Origin: Nostoc sp. C052
GTDB lineage: Bacteria; Cyanobacteriota; Cyanobacteriia; Cyanobacteriales; Nostocaceae
NCBI RefSeq assembly: GCF_013393905.1
Contig: NZ_CP040272.1
Span: 3,530,001-3,594,000 of the forward strand
Reading direction: 5' to 3'
DNA length: 64,000 bases
Shown: positions 51,988 through 60,430 of the stretch, piece by piece
Position numbering within the stretch: the stretch's first letter is position 1
How the letters are laid out: every line of letters begins with the position of its first letter
The notes under the pieces: generated by a model
Seen by the model: only the letters and a program-made list of their open reading frames with translations
The model's database searches: none
Told to the model about the DNA's origin: nothing
Position numbers and translations under genes: made by a program

Positions 51988-52296
51988 CCGCCTAGTCTAT
52001 TTACCTGAAAATAGCTGTAAACTAGCTTCATTCACAACGATGCCTCTAATTATTGGCAAGTTATTCTTAAAACTTTTATATTCCTAAGAATGAATAGTCA
52101 ACAGTCAATATTGATTTTGACTATTGACTCTAACTGTTGCTTTCCCTCTGCTTCAAAATTCAACTTATGCAAAATCTAAAAACATAAAAGTTTGCAACGC
52201 TCGAAAGTTTTGATGGTCAGAAGGCTTACAATAAACTTCTCTTTAAATTTATTTATGGGCATTCTTGGTTTTGAATTTACCCACAGGGGATTAAAT
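51988..52296. other. Intergenic region
   Basis: AT-rich spacer downstream of ccmK4; GAATAGTCAACAGTCAATATT short repeats near 52090-52130. Nothing else was seen. Confidence 0.5.
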
Positions 52297-52644
52297 CTAT
52301 CGATTGTTTGATCTAACAATGGGATTTTCTACAGATTCTCGATACTGTTGGACTTGTTCTGTGTAACCAATTGGCAGAACAGCTTCAACGTTTTCATGGG
52401 GACGAGGAATAATTACCCAGGATTCCAATGTACCGCCATAAACATTTTCTGCGGCTTCAACACCAGCAGCCATCGCGGCTTTTACTTCAGAAACATCGCC
52501 ACGAATATTAACTGTAAAGCGAGCGCTACCTACTCTGATATAACCAACGAGGGTGACTCGACCAGCTTTTACCATAGCATCTGCTGCTGCTAGCACCGCC
52601 GGAAAACCTTTCGTTTCAAGTGCTCCAACTGCCTGTAATGACAT
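52297..52644 (-). CDS. ccmK4: Carboxysome shell protein CcmK4
   Basis: 115 residues, a single BMC domain (AVGALETKGFPAVLAAADAMVKAGRVTLVGYIRVGSARFTVNIRGDVSEVKAAM). The pore-lining segment RVGSARF and the extended C-terminal tail are typical of CcmK4. It lies 85 bp downstream of ccmK3; the pair is usually a satellite locus apart from the main ccm operon. It tiles the beta-carboxysome shell. Confidence 0.92.
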   Translation of the reverse strand: MSLQAVGALETKGFPAVLAAADAMVKAGRVTLVGYIRVGSARFTVNIRGDVSEVKAAMAAGVEAAENVYGGTLESWVIIPRPHENVEAVLPIGYTEQVQQYRESVENPIVRSNNR

Positions 52645-52729
52645 TATTAATCTCCTGTATGAACAAACGATATGGTGGCTACAAGTTAATTGTACGAAGC
52701 TTCGCTACAGATTTTGATAGCAAAATTGC

Positions 52730-53041
52730 TTAGAACATACGGAAAGGTTCTGATTCCTCGGTGAAATGGATTGGTAATATGGTTTCCACATTTTCCGGGG
52801 GATTAGGAACAATGTAGTAGGTAATTACTGTACCAGCTTTGACTTGCTCTCCCGCTACAATTCCGGCTTCAACAGCTCTATTTACTTCAGAAACGTGTCC
52901 CCGAACGGCGACTAACAAGCGAGCGCTTTCCGCTTGACCATAATACACAATTGTGACTGCGGCAGCTTTGACCATTGCATCTGCTGCTGCTAAGACACTA
53001 GGAAAACCTAAAGTTTCAATTACGCCAACCGCCATTGGCAT
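52730..53041 (-). CDS. ccmK3: Carboxysome shell protein CcmK3
   Basis: 103 residues, BMC domain (GVIETLGFPSVLAAADAMVKAAAVTIVYYGQAESARLLVAVRGHVSEVNRAVEAG). The pore-region sequence YYGQAESARL departs from CcmK1/2/4, as in known CcmK3, which forms mixed hexamers with CcmK4. It precedes ccmK4. Confidence 0.92.
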   Translation of the reverse strand: MPMAVGVIETLGFPSVLAAADAMVKAAAVTIVYYGQAESARLLVAVRGHVSEVNRAVEAGIVAGEQVKAGTVITYYIVPNPPENVETILPIHFTEESEPFRMF

Positions 53042-53325
53042 GGCATTAGCTCCTGGATTAAGGGATAAGCGATTTTAATTGTACGTGGCTTTTGTCCCAA
53101 TTTTGACATTTTGAAAAACTTTCTTGGATCTATAAATTTCGGGGGAGTGGGTAGAGACACGATTAATCACCTCTCTACAGGAGTTGGGAGTTAAAATATT
53201 TTGATTGCGGCTGGTTTATATTTTATATATTACAAATAATACTTGAGCATATTAGTTTTTGTAATTTTGTTGTTGAACAAAATCACCTATATCTGGAAGT
53301 AAGCTAATATGATAAACTGAAATTT

Positions 53326-54219
53326 ATGTTTCCAAATTTTCTGCCTACAGCAGTCAAGCAACTAACAGAACCTACTTCGATCGCACTAGCTCGGAGTATT
53401 CAAACCACTGCGATCGCTACTCCTTTAACTAATCAACCAGTTACTACAACATTTGTCAAGCAAGGGTGCGGTGGAACTCCGATTTTATTAATTCACGGTT
53501 TTGACAGTTCTGTATTGGAATTTCGGCGGCTTTTACCACTACTTTCTGAAGATAATGAAACGTGGGCAGTGGATCTGTTGGGTTTTGGGTTTACAGATAG
53601 ACTCTCAGGAATTGCCTATAGCCCAACTGCAATTAAAACCCATCTTTATTATTTCTGGAAAAGCCTAATTAACCAACCTGTAATTTTAGTGGGTGCTTCG
53701 ATGGGGGGTGCGACAGCGATTGATTTTACGCTGACATACCCAGAAGTAGTAAAAAAGCTAGTGTTAATTGATAGTGCAGGGTTAGCGGGTGGTTCACAAT
53801 TGAGCAAATTAATGTTTCCCCCGTTGGATTATTTCGCAACTCAGTTTTTGAGTAATTTGAAAGTACGCGATCGCGTTTCCCGCATTGGATATAAAAATCA
53901 AAGTCTCGCCTCTGTCGATGCGCTGTGTTGTGGTGCATTGCACCTAAAAAGTCCAAATTGGAATCAAGCTTTGATTGCTTTCACTAAAAGTGGTGGTTAT
54001 AGTGCTTTTAAATTTGATGTATTATCACAAATTGTGCAACAAACGCTAATTTTGTGGGGCGATTCTGATAAAATTTTGGGTACTAAGGATGCCACAACGT
54101 TTCAAAAGGCAATTCTACACAGTACTCTCACCTGGATTCAAGATTGCGGTCATCTCCCACACTTAGAACAACCACAAATTACTGCACAGCACATTTTAAA
54201 CTTTTGTGGTTCGGTTTGA
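53326..54219 (+). CDS. Alpha/beta hydrolase
   Basis: 297 residues. GTPILLIHGFDSSVLEFRRLLPLL is the oxyanion strand, LVGASMGGATAIDF holds the nucleophile Ser, and a late Asp (GDSDKILG) and His (CGHLPHLEQP) complete the triad. Cytosolic or plastid-type hydrolase, substrate unknown. Divergent from ccmK3. Confidence 0.88.
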   Translation: MFPNFLPTAVKQLTEPTSIALARSIQTTAIATPLTNQPVTTTFVKQGCGGTPILLIHGFDSSVLEFRRLLPLLSEDNETWAVDLLGFGFTDRLSGIAYSPTAIKTHLYYFWKSLINQPVILVGASMGGATAIDFTLTYPEVVKKLVLIDSAGLAGGSQLSKLMFPPLDYFATQFLSNLKVRDRVSRIGYKNQSLASVDALCCGALHLKSPNWNQALIAFTKSGGYSAFKFDVLSQIVQQTLILWGDSDKILGTKDATTFQKAILHSTLTWIQDCGHLPHLEQPQITAQHILNFCGSV

Positions 54220-54420
54220 ATTGTGGCTTCTATTTGGGTCAGTGCAGCGTTAAGATTATCTCGATCGCATTCTGTAACTGCAATATTAGGGAAGGGCAGT
54301 AAGATTCAAACCTCTCTCTTAAGAGGAGAGAGGTAAAACTGTATTGCATCCAAACGAGAACCGCTATATCTAAAGTAACTTACTATCAAGATTGATCTAT
54401 CTACTGGACTAAAGACAAAA

Positions 54421-54648
54421 ATGAAGCAAACAACACAATTCACTGCTATCATTGAGCGCGAAAAGGATGGTTATGTATCCCTCTGTCCCGAACTCGATAT
54501 CGCCAGCCAAGGTGACACAATTGAAGATGCACGGAATAACCTAATTGAGGCATTAGAATTATTTTTTGAGACAGCAGATCCTTCTGAAATTAAGCAAAGG
54601 TTGCACACAGAAGTTTTTGTTACACGCCTAGAGGTAAATATTGGCTAA
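54421..54648 (+). CDS. hicB: HicB-family antitoxin
   Basis: 75 residues: AIIEREKDGYVSLCPELDIASQGDTIEDARNNLIEALELFFE is the HicB RNase H-like fold. The gene overlaps the hicA start (TTG 54641) by 8 bp. Its toxin is interrupted by an insertion sequence, so this antitoxin is an orphan. Confidence 0.9.
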   Translation: MKQTTQFTAIIEREKDGYVSLCPELDIASQGDTIEDARNNLIEALELFFETADPSEIKQRLHTEVFVTRLEVNIG

Positions 54649-54786
54649 ACTGCGTGTTCTTTCTGCTAGAGAAGTCTGCCGCATTCTGGAAGAGAACGGC
54701 TTTGTACAAGTGCGCCAGCGTGGTAGTCACATAATAATGCAGATGCAAATCGAAGACTCAACAATTACAGTTCCTATACCCAATTA

Positions 54787-56483
54787 GGGGTTGCTGAAAA
54801 AAACAAAAGGTGGCAGTATCTAGATTTTCAGACCAAAGAAGTATATTTCGGTGCAAGATTTGAAGGTAAAATAGCCCAAAATCCTTGCATCATACTGCTC
54901 AGACTGAAGATAGTGTATCCAAAGTAACTATGTACCGAAAAGAAGAATCAACTCCAATTGCAGTGGAAAAGTTTGAACTTCCATTTGAGGGAAAGTTATC
55001 GGAAGATAATCGTTGGGTAATGATGGCTAATTTAATCCCCTGGAAAGAATTTGAATCAGAATATTCTTCATTGTTTTCTCCAGAGATGGGAGCACCCGCA
55101 AAATCATTTCGGATGGCATTAGGGGCATTAATAATCAAAGAAAAGCTAGGGATAAGCGACAGGGAAACAGTAGAACAAATTAAAGAAAACCCTTATTTAC
55201 AGTATTTTATAGGGATGTCGTCTTATAGTAATGAGACGACATTTGACGCATCAATGCTAGTACATTTTCGTGAAAGAATTAGTGCTGAATTGGTCAACAA
55301 AGTGAATCAACAAATGGTGAAGAAGATGCTAGAAACAACATCTTCTCAAGAGGCTGAAAAAAAAACCGAAGAATCAGGAAAAGAAGGTAATAAGCCAAAA
55401 AATCGCGGTAAGTTAATATTAGATGCTACTTGTGCGCCCAGTGATATCAGCTATCCGACAGATTTAGAGCTACTAAATCAAGCCAGAAAGCAAACAGAAA
55501 AAATTATAGACTCTCTTTATGAACAGATAAAGGGTCAATTAGAGAAAAAGCCGAGAACTTATCGTGAAATCGCCAGACGTGACTACTTAGAAGTAGCTAA
55601 AAAACGCCGTGTATCACAGAAAGAAAGAACGAAAGCGATAAGAAAACAACTTCAGTATATTAAAAGAAATTTCTCACATATTGAGCAGTTAATCTTGTTA
55701 GGGGCAACTCTAGAAAATTTAGCTAACAGGCAATATAAGATGTTGCTTGTAGTCACAGAACTCTATCGTCAACAATTATGGTTGTATGAAAATAAAAAGC
55801 AGAGCATTGATGACCGGATTGTAAGTTTAAGCCAACCACATATCCGTCCAATTGTCCGAGGAAAAGCGGGTAAAGCCGTGGAATTTGGGGCTAAACTGTC
55901 TGCTAGTTGCTTTGATGGATATGCATTTTTAGACCATATTAGTTGGGATAACTTTAATGAATCAGGAGATTTGAAAACACAAGTAGAATCATTTAAAAAT
56001 TACACTGGGTATTATCCAGAGTCCGTTCATGTTGATAAAATTTATCGGACAAGGGAGAATCGAGCTTGGTGCAAAGAACGAGGTATTAGAATTAGTGGTT
56101 CTCCTTTAGGTAGACCTCAGAAGACTATTAGTAAGGAAAAAAAGAAGCAAGCTTTAGAAGACGAAAGGATTCGTAATTCTATTGAGGGAAAGTTTGGACA
56201 AGCTAAAAGAAGATTCAGCCTGAATAGAGTGATGGCGAAACTTTCTCATACTTCGGAAACTGTAATTGCTATTACTTTTTTAGTGATGAATCTATCTACT
56301 CATCTGTCATGGTTATTTAGCGCTTTTTTGTGTCTATTTTTGAAAACTACATCTTTTTTCCGCTCTAATATTATTAGGGCTTATGATTTTACTATTTACA
56401 CGCAAGAAAAACTTATGTTTGTTCCTTGCTTGAATAACTAATTAATCCTTCTCTGGCTTTTTTATCACTTTTTCAGCAACCCC
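54787..56483. mobile_element. IS5/IS1182-like insertion sequence in hicA
   Basis: 1697 bp. Terminal inverted repeats GGGGTTGCTGAAAAA and TTTTTCAGCAACCCC. Target duplication CAATTA at 54781-54786 and 56484-56489. One transposase gene. The element looks intact, and exact duplication suggests recent insertion. Confidence 0.9.
54930..56441 (+). CDS. Transposase of the IS5/IS1182 type
   Basis: 503 residues from ATG 54930; a TTG frame begins at 54885. N-terminal DUF772-like region (FRMALGALIIKEKLGISDRETVEQI). DDE-type segments include LILDATCAPSDISYPTDL, ESVHVDKIYRTREN and RNSIEGKFGQAKRRF. A basic, coiled middle (about 130-260). Lys/Glu-rich low-complexity near 160-175. Likely active. Typical of cyanobacterial elements of 1.6-1.7 kb. 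Confidence 0.88.
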   Translation: MYRKEESTPIAVEKFELPFEGKLSEDNRWVMMANLIPWKEFESEYSSLFSPEMGAPAKSFRMALGALIIKEKLGISDRETVEQIKENPYLQYFIGMSSYSNETTFDASMLVHFRERISAELVNKVNQQMVKKMLETTSSQEAEKKTEESGKEGNKPKNRGKLILDATCAPSDISYPTDLELLNQARKQTEKIIDSLYEQIKGQLEKKPRTYREIARRDYLEVAKKRRVSQKERTKAIRKQLQYIKRNFSHIEQLILLGATLENLANRQYKMLLVVTELYRQQLWLYENKKQSIDDRIVSLSQPHIRPIVRGKAGKAVEFGAKLSASCFDGYAFLDHISWDNFNESGDLKTQVESFKNYTGYYPESVHVDKIYRTRENRAWCKERGIRISGSPLGRPQKTISKEKKKQALEDERIRNSIEGKFGQAKRRFSLNRVMAKLSHTSETVIAITFLVMNLSTHLSWLFSAFLCLFLKTTSFFRSNIIRAYDFTIYTQEKLMFVPCLNN

Positions 56484-56590
56484 CAATTACGAAGAATTAC
56501 GCATCGGTACTTTGCGGTCTATAATTCGTCAGTCAGGATTACCTCGTGTTTTATTTGAAGTTAATTAAACTTTAATTATTGAACTTGCTT

Positions 56591-56615
56591 AGGCATAGCC
56601 CAACCCAGGCATCGC
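56591..56615. repeat. Degenerate palindromic repeat copy
   Basis: AGGCATAGCCCAACCCAGGC then ATCGC, a worn relative of the 29-nt family at 38789-38817. Confidence 0.5.
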
Positions 56616-56717
56616 GATAACTAAAATCCAAAAATCTCACGCCCAAACACCAAAACACAACTTTGCATCTGGGCGCCTCCGCGTGAGATTTCTTAAACTC
56701 TTACTCAATCGCCCACC

Positions 56718-57698
56718 TTACTTTAACCATCGCGCCGCATCTTTAGCATGATAAGTCAAAATCAAATCTGCACCAGCCCGTTTAAACCCAGTTAAAGTTT
56801 CCATCACCACGCGCTCTTCATCAATCCAACCATTGAGCGCCGCAGCTTTTACCATCGCATATTCACCAGAAACATTGTAAGCTGCAACTGGTAAGTTACT
56901 CGCTTCCTTCACCCGCCAAATAATATCCATATATGCCAAGGCTGGCTTAACCATCAGCATATCAGCACCTTCAGCGATATCCAATTCAATCTCTTTAATT
57001 GCTTCGCGCGAGTTACCTGGGTCCATTTGGTAAGTTCTTCTGTCCCCAAATTGCGGCGTCGAGTCTGCTGCATCCCGAAATGGGCCATAGTAACCCGAAG
57101 CATACTTAGCAGCATAAGACAAAATCGGCGTATCTTGAAATCCGGCTTCATCTAAACCCTGACGAATTGCTTGCACAAACCCATCCATCATTCCCGAAGG
57201 CGCGATGATATCGGCACCAGCTTTTGCTTGAGAAACCGCTGTTTTCTTCAACAATTCCAGAGTTGGGTCATTTAAAACTCGTCCTGTTAAATCACCAGTT
57301 TGTAAATAACCACAATGACCGTGGCTAGTATATTCACATAAACAAGTATCAGCAATTACAATCAAATCTGGCACTGCTGCTTTTACCGCCGTCGCCGCTT
57401 TCTGGACGATACCGCAATCATGCCAAGCGCCAGTGGCATCCACATCTTTATCAGCTGGAATACCAAATAAAATAATAGAAGGAATTCCTAAGTCATAAAC
57501 TTCTTTTGCTTCTTCAACAATTTTATCTACCGAAAGTTGGTAGACTCCAGGCATGGATTTCACCTCATTAGCGATTCCTTCACCTGGTACGGCAAATAAT
57601 GGGTAGATTAAATCGTTTGTTGTTAAAACAGTTTCACGAACCATCCGGCGCAGTTGGGGATGAGTACGCAGACGACGGGGGCGATGTGTAGGAAACAT
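56718..57698 (-). CDS. hemB: Delta-aminolevulinic acid dehydratase (porphobilinogen synthase)
   Basis: 326 residues. Active-site Lys residues occur in SYAAKYASGYYGPFRDAAD and LMVKPALAYMDIIW. The region DTCLCEYTSHGHCGY holds the metal-binding cysteines of Zn-type enzymes. It condenses two 5-aminolevulinates into porphobilinogen in haem and chlorophyll synthesis. Standard length. Confidence 0.97.
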   Translation of the reverse strand: MFPTHRPRRLRTHPQLRRMVRETVLTTNDLIYPLFAVPGEGIANEVKSMPGVYQLSVDKIVEEAKEVYDLGIPSIILFGIPADKDVDATGAWHDCGIVQKAATAVKAAVPDLIVIADTCLCEYTSHGHCGYLQTGDLTGRVLNDPTLELLKKTAVSQAKAGADIIAPSGMMDGFVQAIRQGLDEAGFQDTPILSYAAKYASGYYGPFRDAADSTPQFGDRRTYQMDPGNSREAIKEIELDIAEGADMLMVKPALAYMDIIWRVKEASNLPVAAYNVSGEYAMVKAAALNGWIDEERVVMETLTGFKRAGADLILTYHAKDAARWLK

Positions 57699-58113
57699 AA
57701 AATTTTATGAAGAAAAACAACGCAAATGGACACAAAACAAAGCGTCACAAAAGCAGGCTAAAATTTTCCTGCCGTCAGACAGACTACAAACAGTGCTTAA
57801 CTGTCCTTTGCCCTACTCTTAATCAAGTTGTAGGGCAATTTTGTATTCTACAGCTTGGTTGCACCTATCCGACGGACTGGAAAAAAAACAACATCATGAA
57901 GCAATTCAGAATTCAAAATGATAAGACTGTCTGTTGGCAAAATTTTGGCTAATTGAGGGTTGAAATTTAAACGCATAGGCGCTTCGCCTTCCCGCAGGGT
58001 AGGGGCGCAGAGGGAAACGCAGAGGCACGCAGAGAATTCGCTACGAATTAATTAAATTTTGTATTTGGTAGCAAATAACTGAGAATTACCAATGCCCATA
58101 CCCATAATCTGTA
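57699..58113. other. Intergenic region with dispersed repeat
   Basis: Contains a repeat at 57976-58001 and an AACGCAGAGG-type short repeat. An 81-residue plus-strand frame at 57707-57952 has no support. Confidence 0.6.
57976..58001. repeat. Dispersed repeat related to the insert in tRNA-Leu(CAA)
   Basis: TAGGCGCTTCGCC then TTCCCGCAGGGTA. The last 14 bases are the reverse complement of TACCCTGCGGGAAG in the tRNA gene. Confidence 0.7.
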
Positions 58114-58473
58114 TTAAAAAACTCGGAAAATATAAGGATAACGGAAGGGTATATCAGGATTGCTGAAAACTCCGATGAGCGCCCAAATTGTTAATCCCCA
58201 GTGCAGTAGATATCCCAGACCGGCTAGCGGCCCCAGCAATAATAGAGGTAAAACTAACCAACCGAATAGAAAAAACAGCGCTCCCAGAATTCCTCCGTAA
58301 AGCCAGACATTAAAGTGGAAATTGATTGATTCTTTGGCGTTTTCTTTAACAACAGGATCGTCAGATACGAGCAATATGGCGATAGGTACACCTACAGATA
58401 CCAAAGTTGTGCTGAAAAAAATCGCTCCATGAGACAAGGCAGATAGAAGCTTTCGCTTGTCTGTGTCGTACAT
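58114..58473 (-). CDS. DUF4870-type small membrane protein
   Basis: 119 residues, three hydrophobic segments (about 12-34, 55-82, 84-106). The N-terminal LSALSHGAIFFSTTLVSVGVPIAILL and the later ESINFHFNVWLYG match DUF4870 (TIC20-like) proteins. Function unknown; membrane protein in the cytoplasmic or thylakoid membrane. Confidence 0.85.
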   Translation of the reverse strand: MYDTDKRKLLSALSHGAIFFSTTLVSVGVPIAILLVSDDPVVKENAKESINFHFNVWLYGGILGALFFLFGWLVLPLLLLGPLAGLGYLLHWGLTIWALIGVFSNPDIPFRYPYIFRVF

Positions 58474-58597
58474 CGCTTTCTCCTATTTAGTCAGATTGTT
58501 GATTCCACTACGACCCTATCACGAGCATCGTTGTCTTAAGATTAAAAGACTTACCAGAGTCAAAAAAAATTAAGCTAGCTGACAAACAAATACATTT

Positions 58598-60226
58598 ATG
58601 TCTACTGAACTTCAGTCTGAACTTATTCAAGCAGTTGAACTTCGTCGCAATTTTGCGATTATATCTCACCCTGATGCTGGTAAAACTACACTAACTGAAA
58701 AGCTACTCCTGTACGGAGGGGCAATTCACGAAGCTGGGGCGGTTAAGGCGCGACGGGCACAGCGCAAAGCTACATCTGACTGGATGGCGATGGAACAACA
58801 ACGGGGTATTTCCATTACTTCCACGGTGTTGCAATTTGAATACCGGAATTGTCAGATAAATTTATTAGACACTCCCGGACACCAAGATTTCAGCGAAGAT
58901 ACTTATCGCACTCTTGCCGCCGCTGATAATGCAGTGATGCTGATTGATGCGGCAAAAGGTTTGGAACCCCAAACCCGTAAGTTGTTTGAAGTGTGTAAGT
59001 TGCGGGGTATCCCGATTTTTACATTTATCAACAAGCTCGATCGCCCAGGAAGGGAACCTCTGGAACTTTTGGATGAAATTGAGCAAGAACTGGGATTGCA
59101 AACCTATGCGGTAAATTGGCCGATTGGGATGGGCGATCGCTTTAAAGGTGTTTTTGACCGGCACAAGCAACAAATTCACCTCTTTGAACGCAGCGCTCAC
59201 GGCAGCCGAGAAGCCCGTGATACCATAGTCGAATTAGGCGATCCGAAAATAGAAGAACAGCTAGAACAAAGCCTGTATCACCAATTAAAAAATGATCTGG
59301 AACTGTTAGAAGGAGTTGGGCCAGAGCTAGATTTACAGTTGATACACGAAGGCAAAATGACGCCTGTGTTCTTTGGTAGCGCCATGACTAACTTTGGGGT
59401 AGAGTTATTCCTTAAGTATTTCCTAGACTATGCCCTCAAACCTGGCTCTCATGTCAGCAGTGTTGGCGAAGTTCCCCCCACATACCCGGAATTTTCGGGG
59501 TTTGTCTTTAAACTGCAAGCGAATATGGACCCGAAGCACCGCGATCGCGTCGCATTTATCCGGGTTTGCACTGGTAAGTTTGAAAAAGATATGATGGTGA
59601 ATCACGCCCGCATTGGTAAACTTATCCGTCTATCTCGCCCGCAAAAACTCTTTGCTCAAGAGCGAGAATCGATTGATGTGGCTTATCCTGGCGATGTGAT
59701 CGGTTTGAACAATCCCGGTGTTTTTGCGATCGGGGATACAATTTACACGGGACAAAAGCTCGAATATGAAGGGATTCCGTATTTCTCGCCGGAACTGTTC
59801 GCGTCTCTGAGGAATCCCAACCCCTCGAAGTCTAAACAATTCCAAAAAGGCGTTGCGGAATTGCGCGAAGAAGGTGCTGTGCAAATTATGTATTCAACTG
59901 ATGAAGCCAAGCGCGATCCAATTTTGGCGGCGGTGGGTCAGTTGCAATTCGAGGTGGTACAGTTTCGCTTACAAAATGAGTATGGTGTAGAAACCATATT
60001 AGAGGTATTACCCTATAGTGTCGCCCGTTGGGTTGAGGGTGGTTGGGAAGCATTAGAAAAAGTGGGACGGATTTTCAATACCACTACAGTTAAAGATAGT
60101 ATGGGACGCCCAGTGTTGCTATTCCGCAATGAATGGAATTGTCAACAGTTATTAGGCGACCATCCAGAGTTAAAATTAAGCGCGATCGCTCCAGTATTTT
60201 CTAGTCAACAACCAGTGGAGGAATGA
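58598..60226 (+). CDS. prfC: Peptide chain release factor 3
   Basis: 542 residues. GTP-binding motifs SHPDAGKTTL, LLDTPGHQDF and FINKLDRPG, then the EF-G-like domain II and RF3-specific C-terminal domain ending in SAIAPVF. It recycles RF1/RF2 after peptide release. Normal length. Confidence 0.96.
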   Translation: MSTELQSELIQAVELRRNFAIISHPDAGKTTLTEKLLLYGGAIHEAGAVKARRAQRKATSDWMAMEQQRGISITSTVLQFEYRNCQINLLDTPGHQDFSEDTYRTLAAADNAVMLIDAAKGLEPQTRKLFEVCKLRGIPIFTFINKLDRPGREPLELLDEIEQELGLQTYAVNWPIGMGDRFKGVFDRHKQQIHLFERSAHGSREARDTIVELGDPKIEEQLEQSLYHQLKNDLELLEGVGPELDLQLIHEGKMTPVFFGSAMTNFGVELFLKYFLDYALKPGSHVSSVGEVPPTYPEFSGFVFKLQANMDPKHRDRVAFIRVCTGKFEKDMMVNHARIGKLIRLSRPQKLFAQERESIDVAYPGDVIGLNNPGVFAIGDTIYTGQKLEYEGIPYFSPELFASLRNPNPSKSKQFQKGVAELREEGAVQIMYSTDEAKRDPILAAVGQLQFEVVQFRLQNEYGVETILEVLPYSVARWVEGGWEALEKVGRIFNTTTVKDSMGRPVLLFRNEWNCQQLLGDHPELKLSAIAPVFSSQQPVEE

Positions 60227-60430
60227 AGAAGAATACAGAATACAGAATTCAGAATTCAGAATTAGTATTACAAAAGAGCTAACTGAATTCTGACGACTGA
60301 CGCCTTTATTCAATCTTGATCGTTCACTTGACAAGCAAAACTTGAGCGCGGTTGATTTCCACGGCATCCGAGGTTCGCGCTTTTGCACAAACGTGGATCA
60401 TTTAGAAGAGATTGGAGTGCCAGAATTTGT

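Larger units (their letters stand above)
54641..56568 (+). pseudogene. hicA: HicA toxin gene interrupted by an insertion sequence
   Basis: The 5' part reads from TTG 54641: LSAREVCRILEENGFVQVRQ, then GSHIIM, with the catalytic His of HicA. The element enters after the codons for PIPN and creates an immediate TAG. The 3' part resumes at 56484 with the YEELRIGTLRSIIRQSGL end of HicA and stops at 56568. Joining both halves gives one intact 74-residue HicA. The 6-bp duplication CAATTA flanks the element. Confidence 0.92.

Noticed and set aside
57707..57952. 81-residue frame upstream of hemB
   Set aside because: Low-complexity Lys/Asn-rich start, no motif, and no ribosome site.
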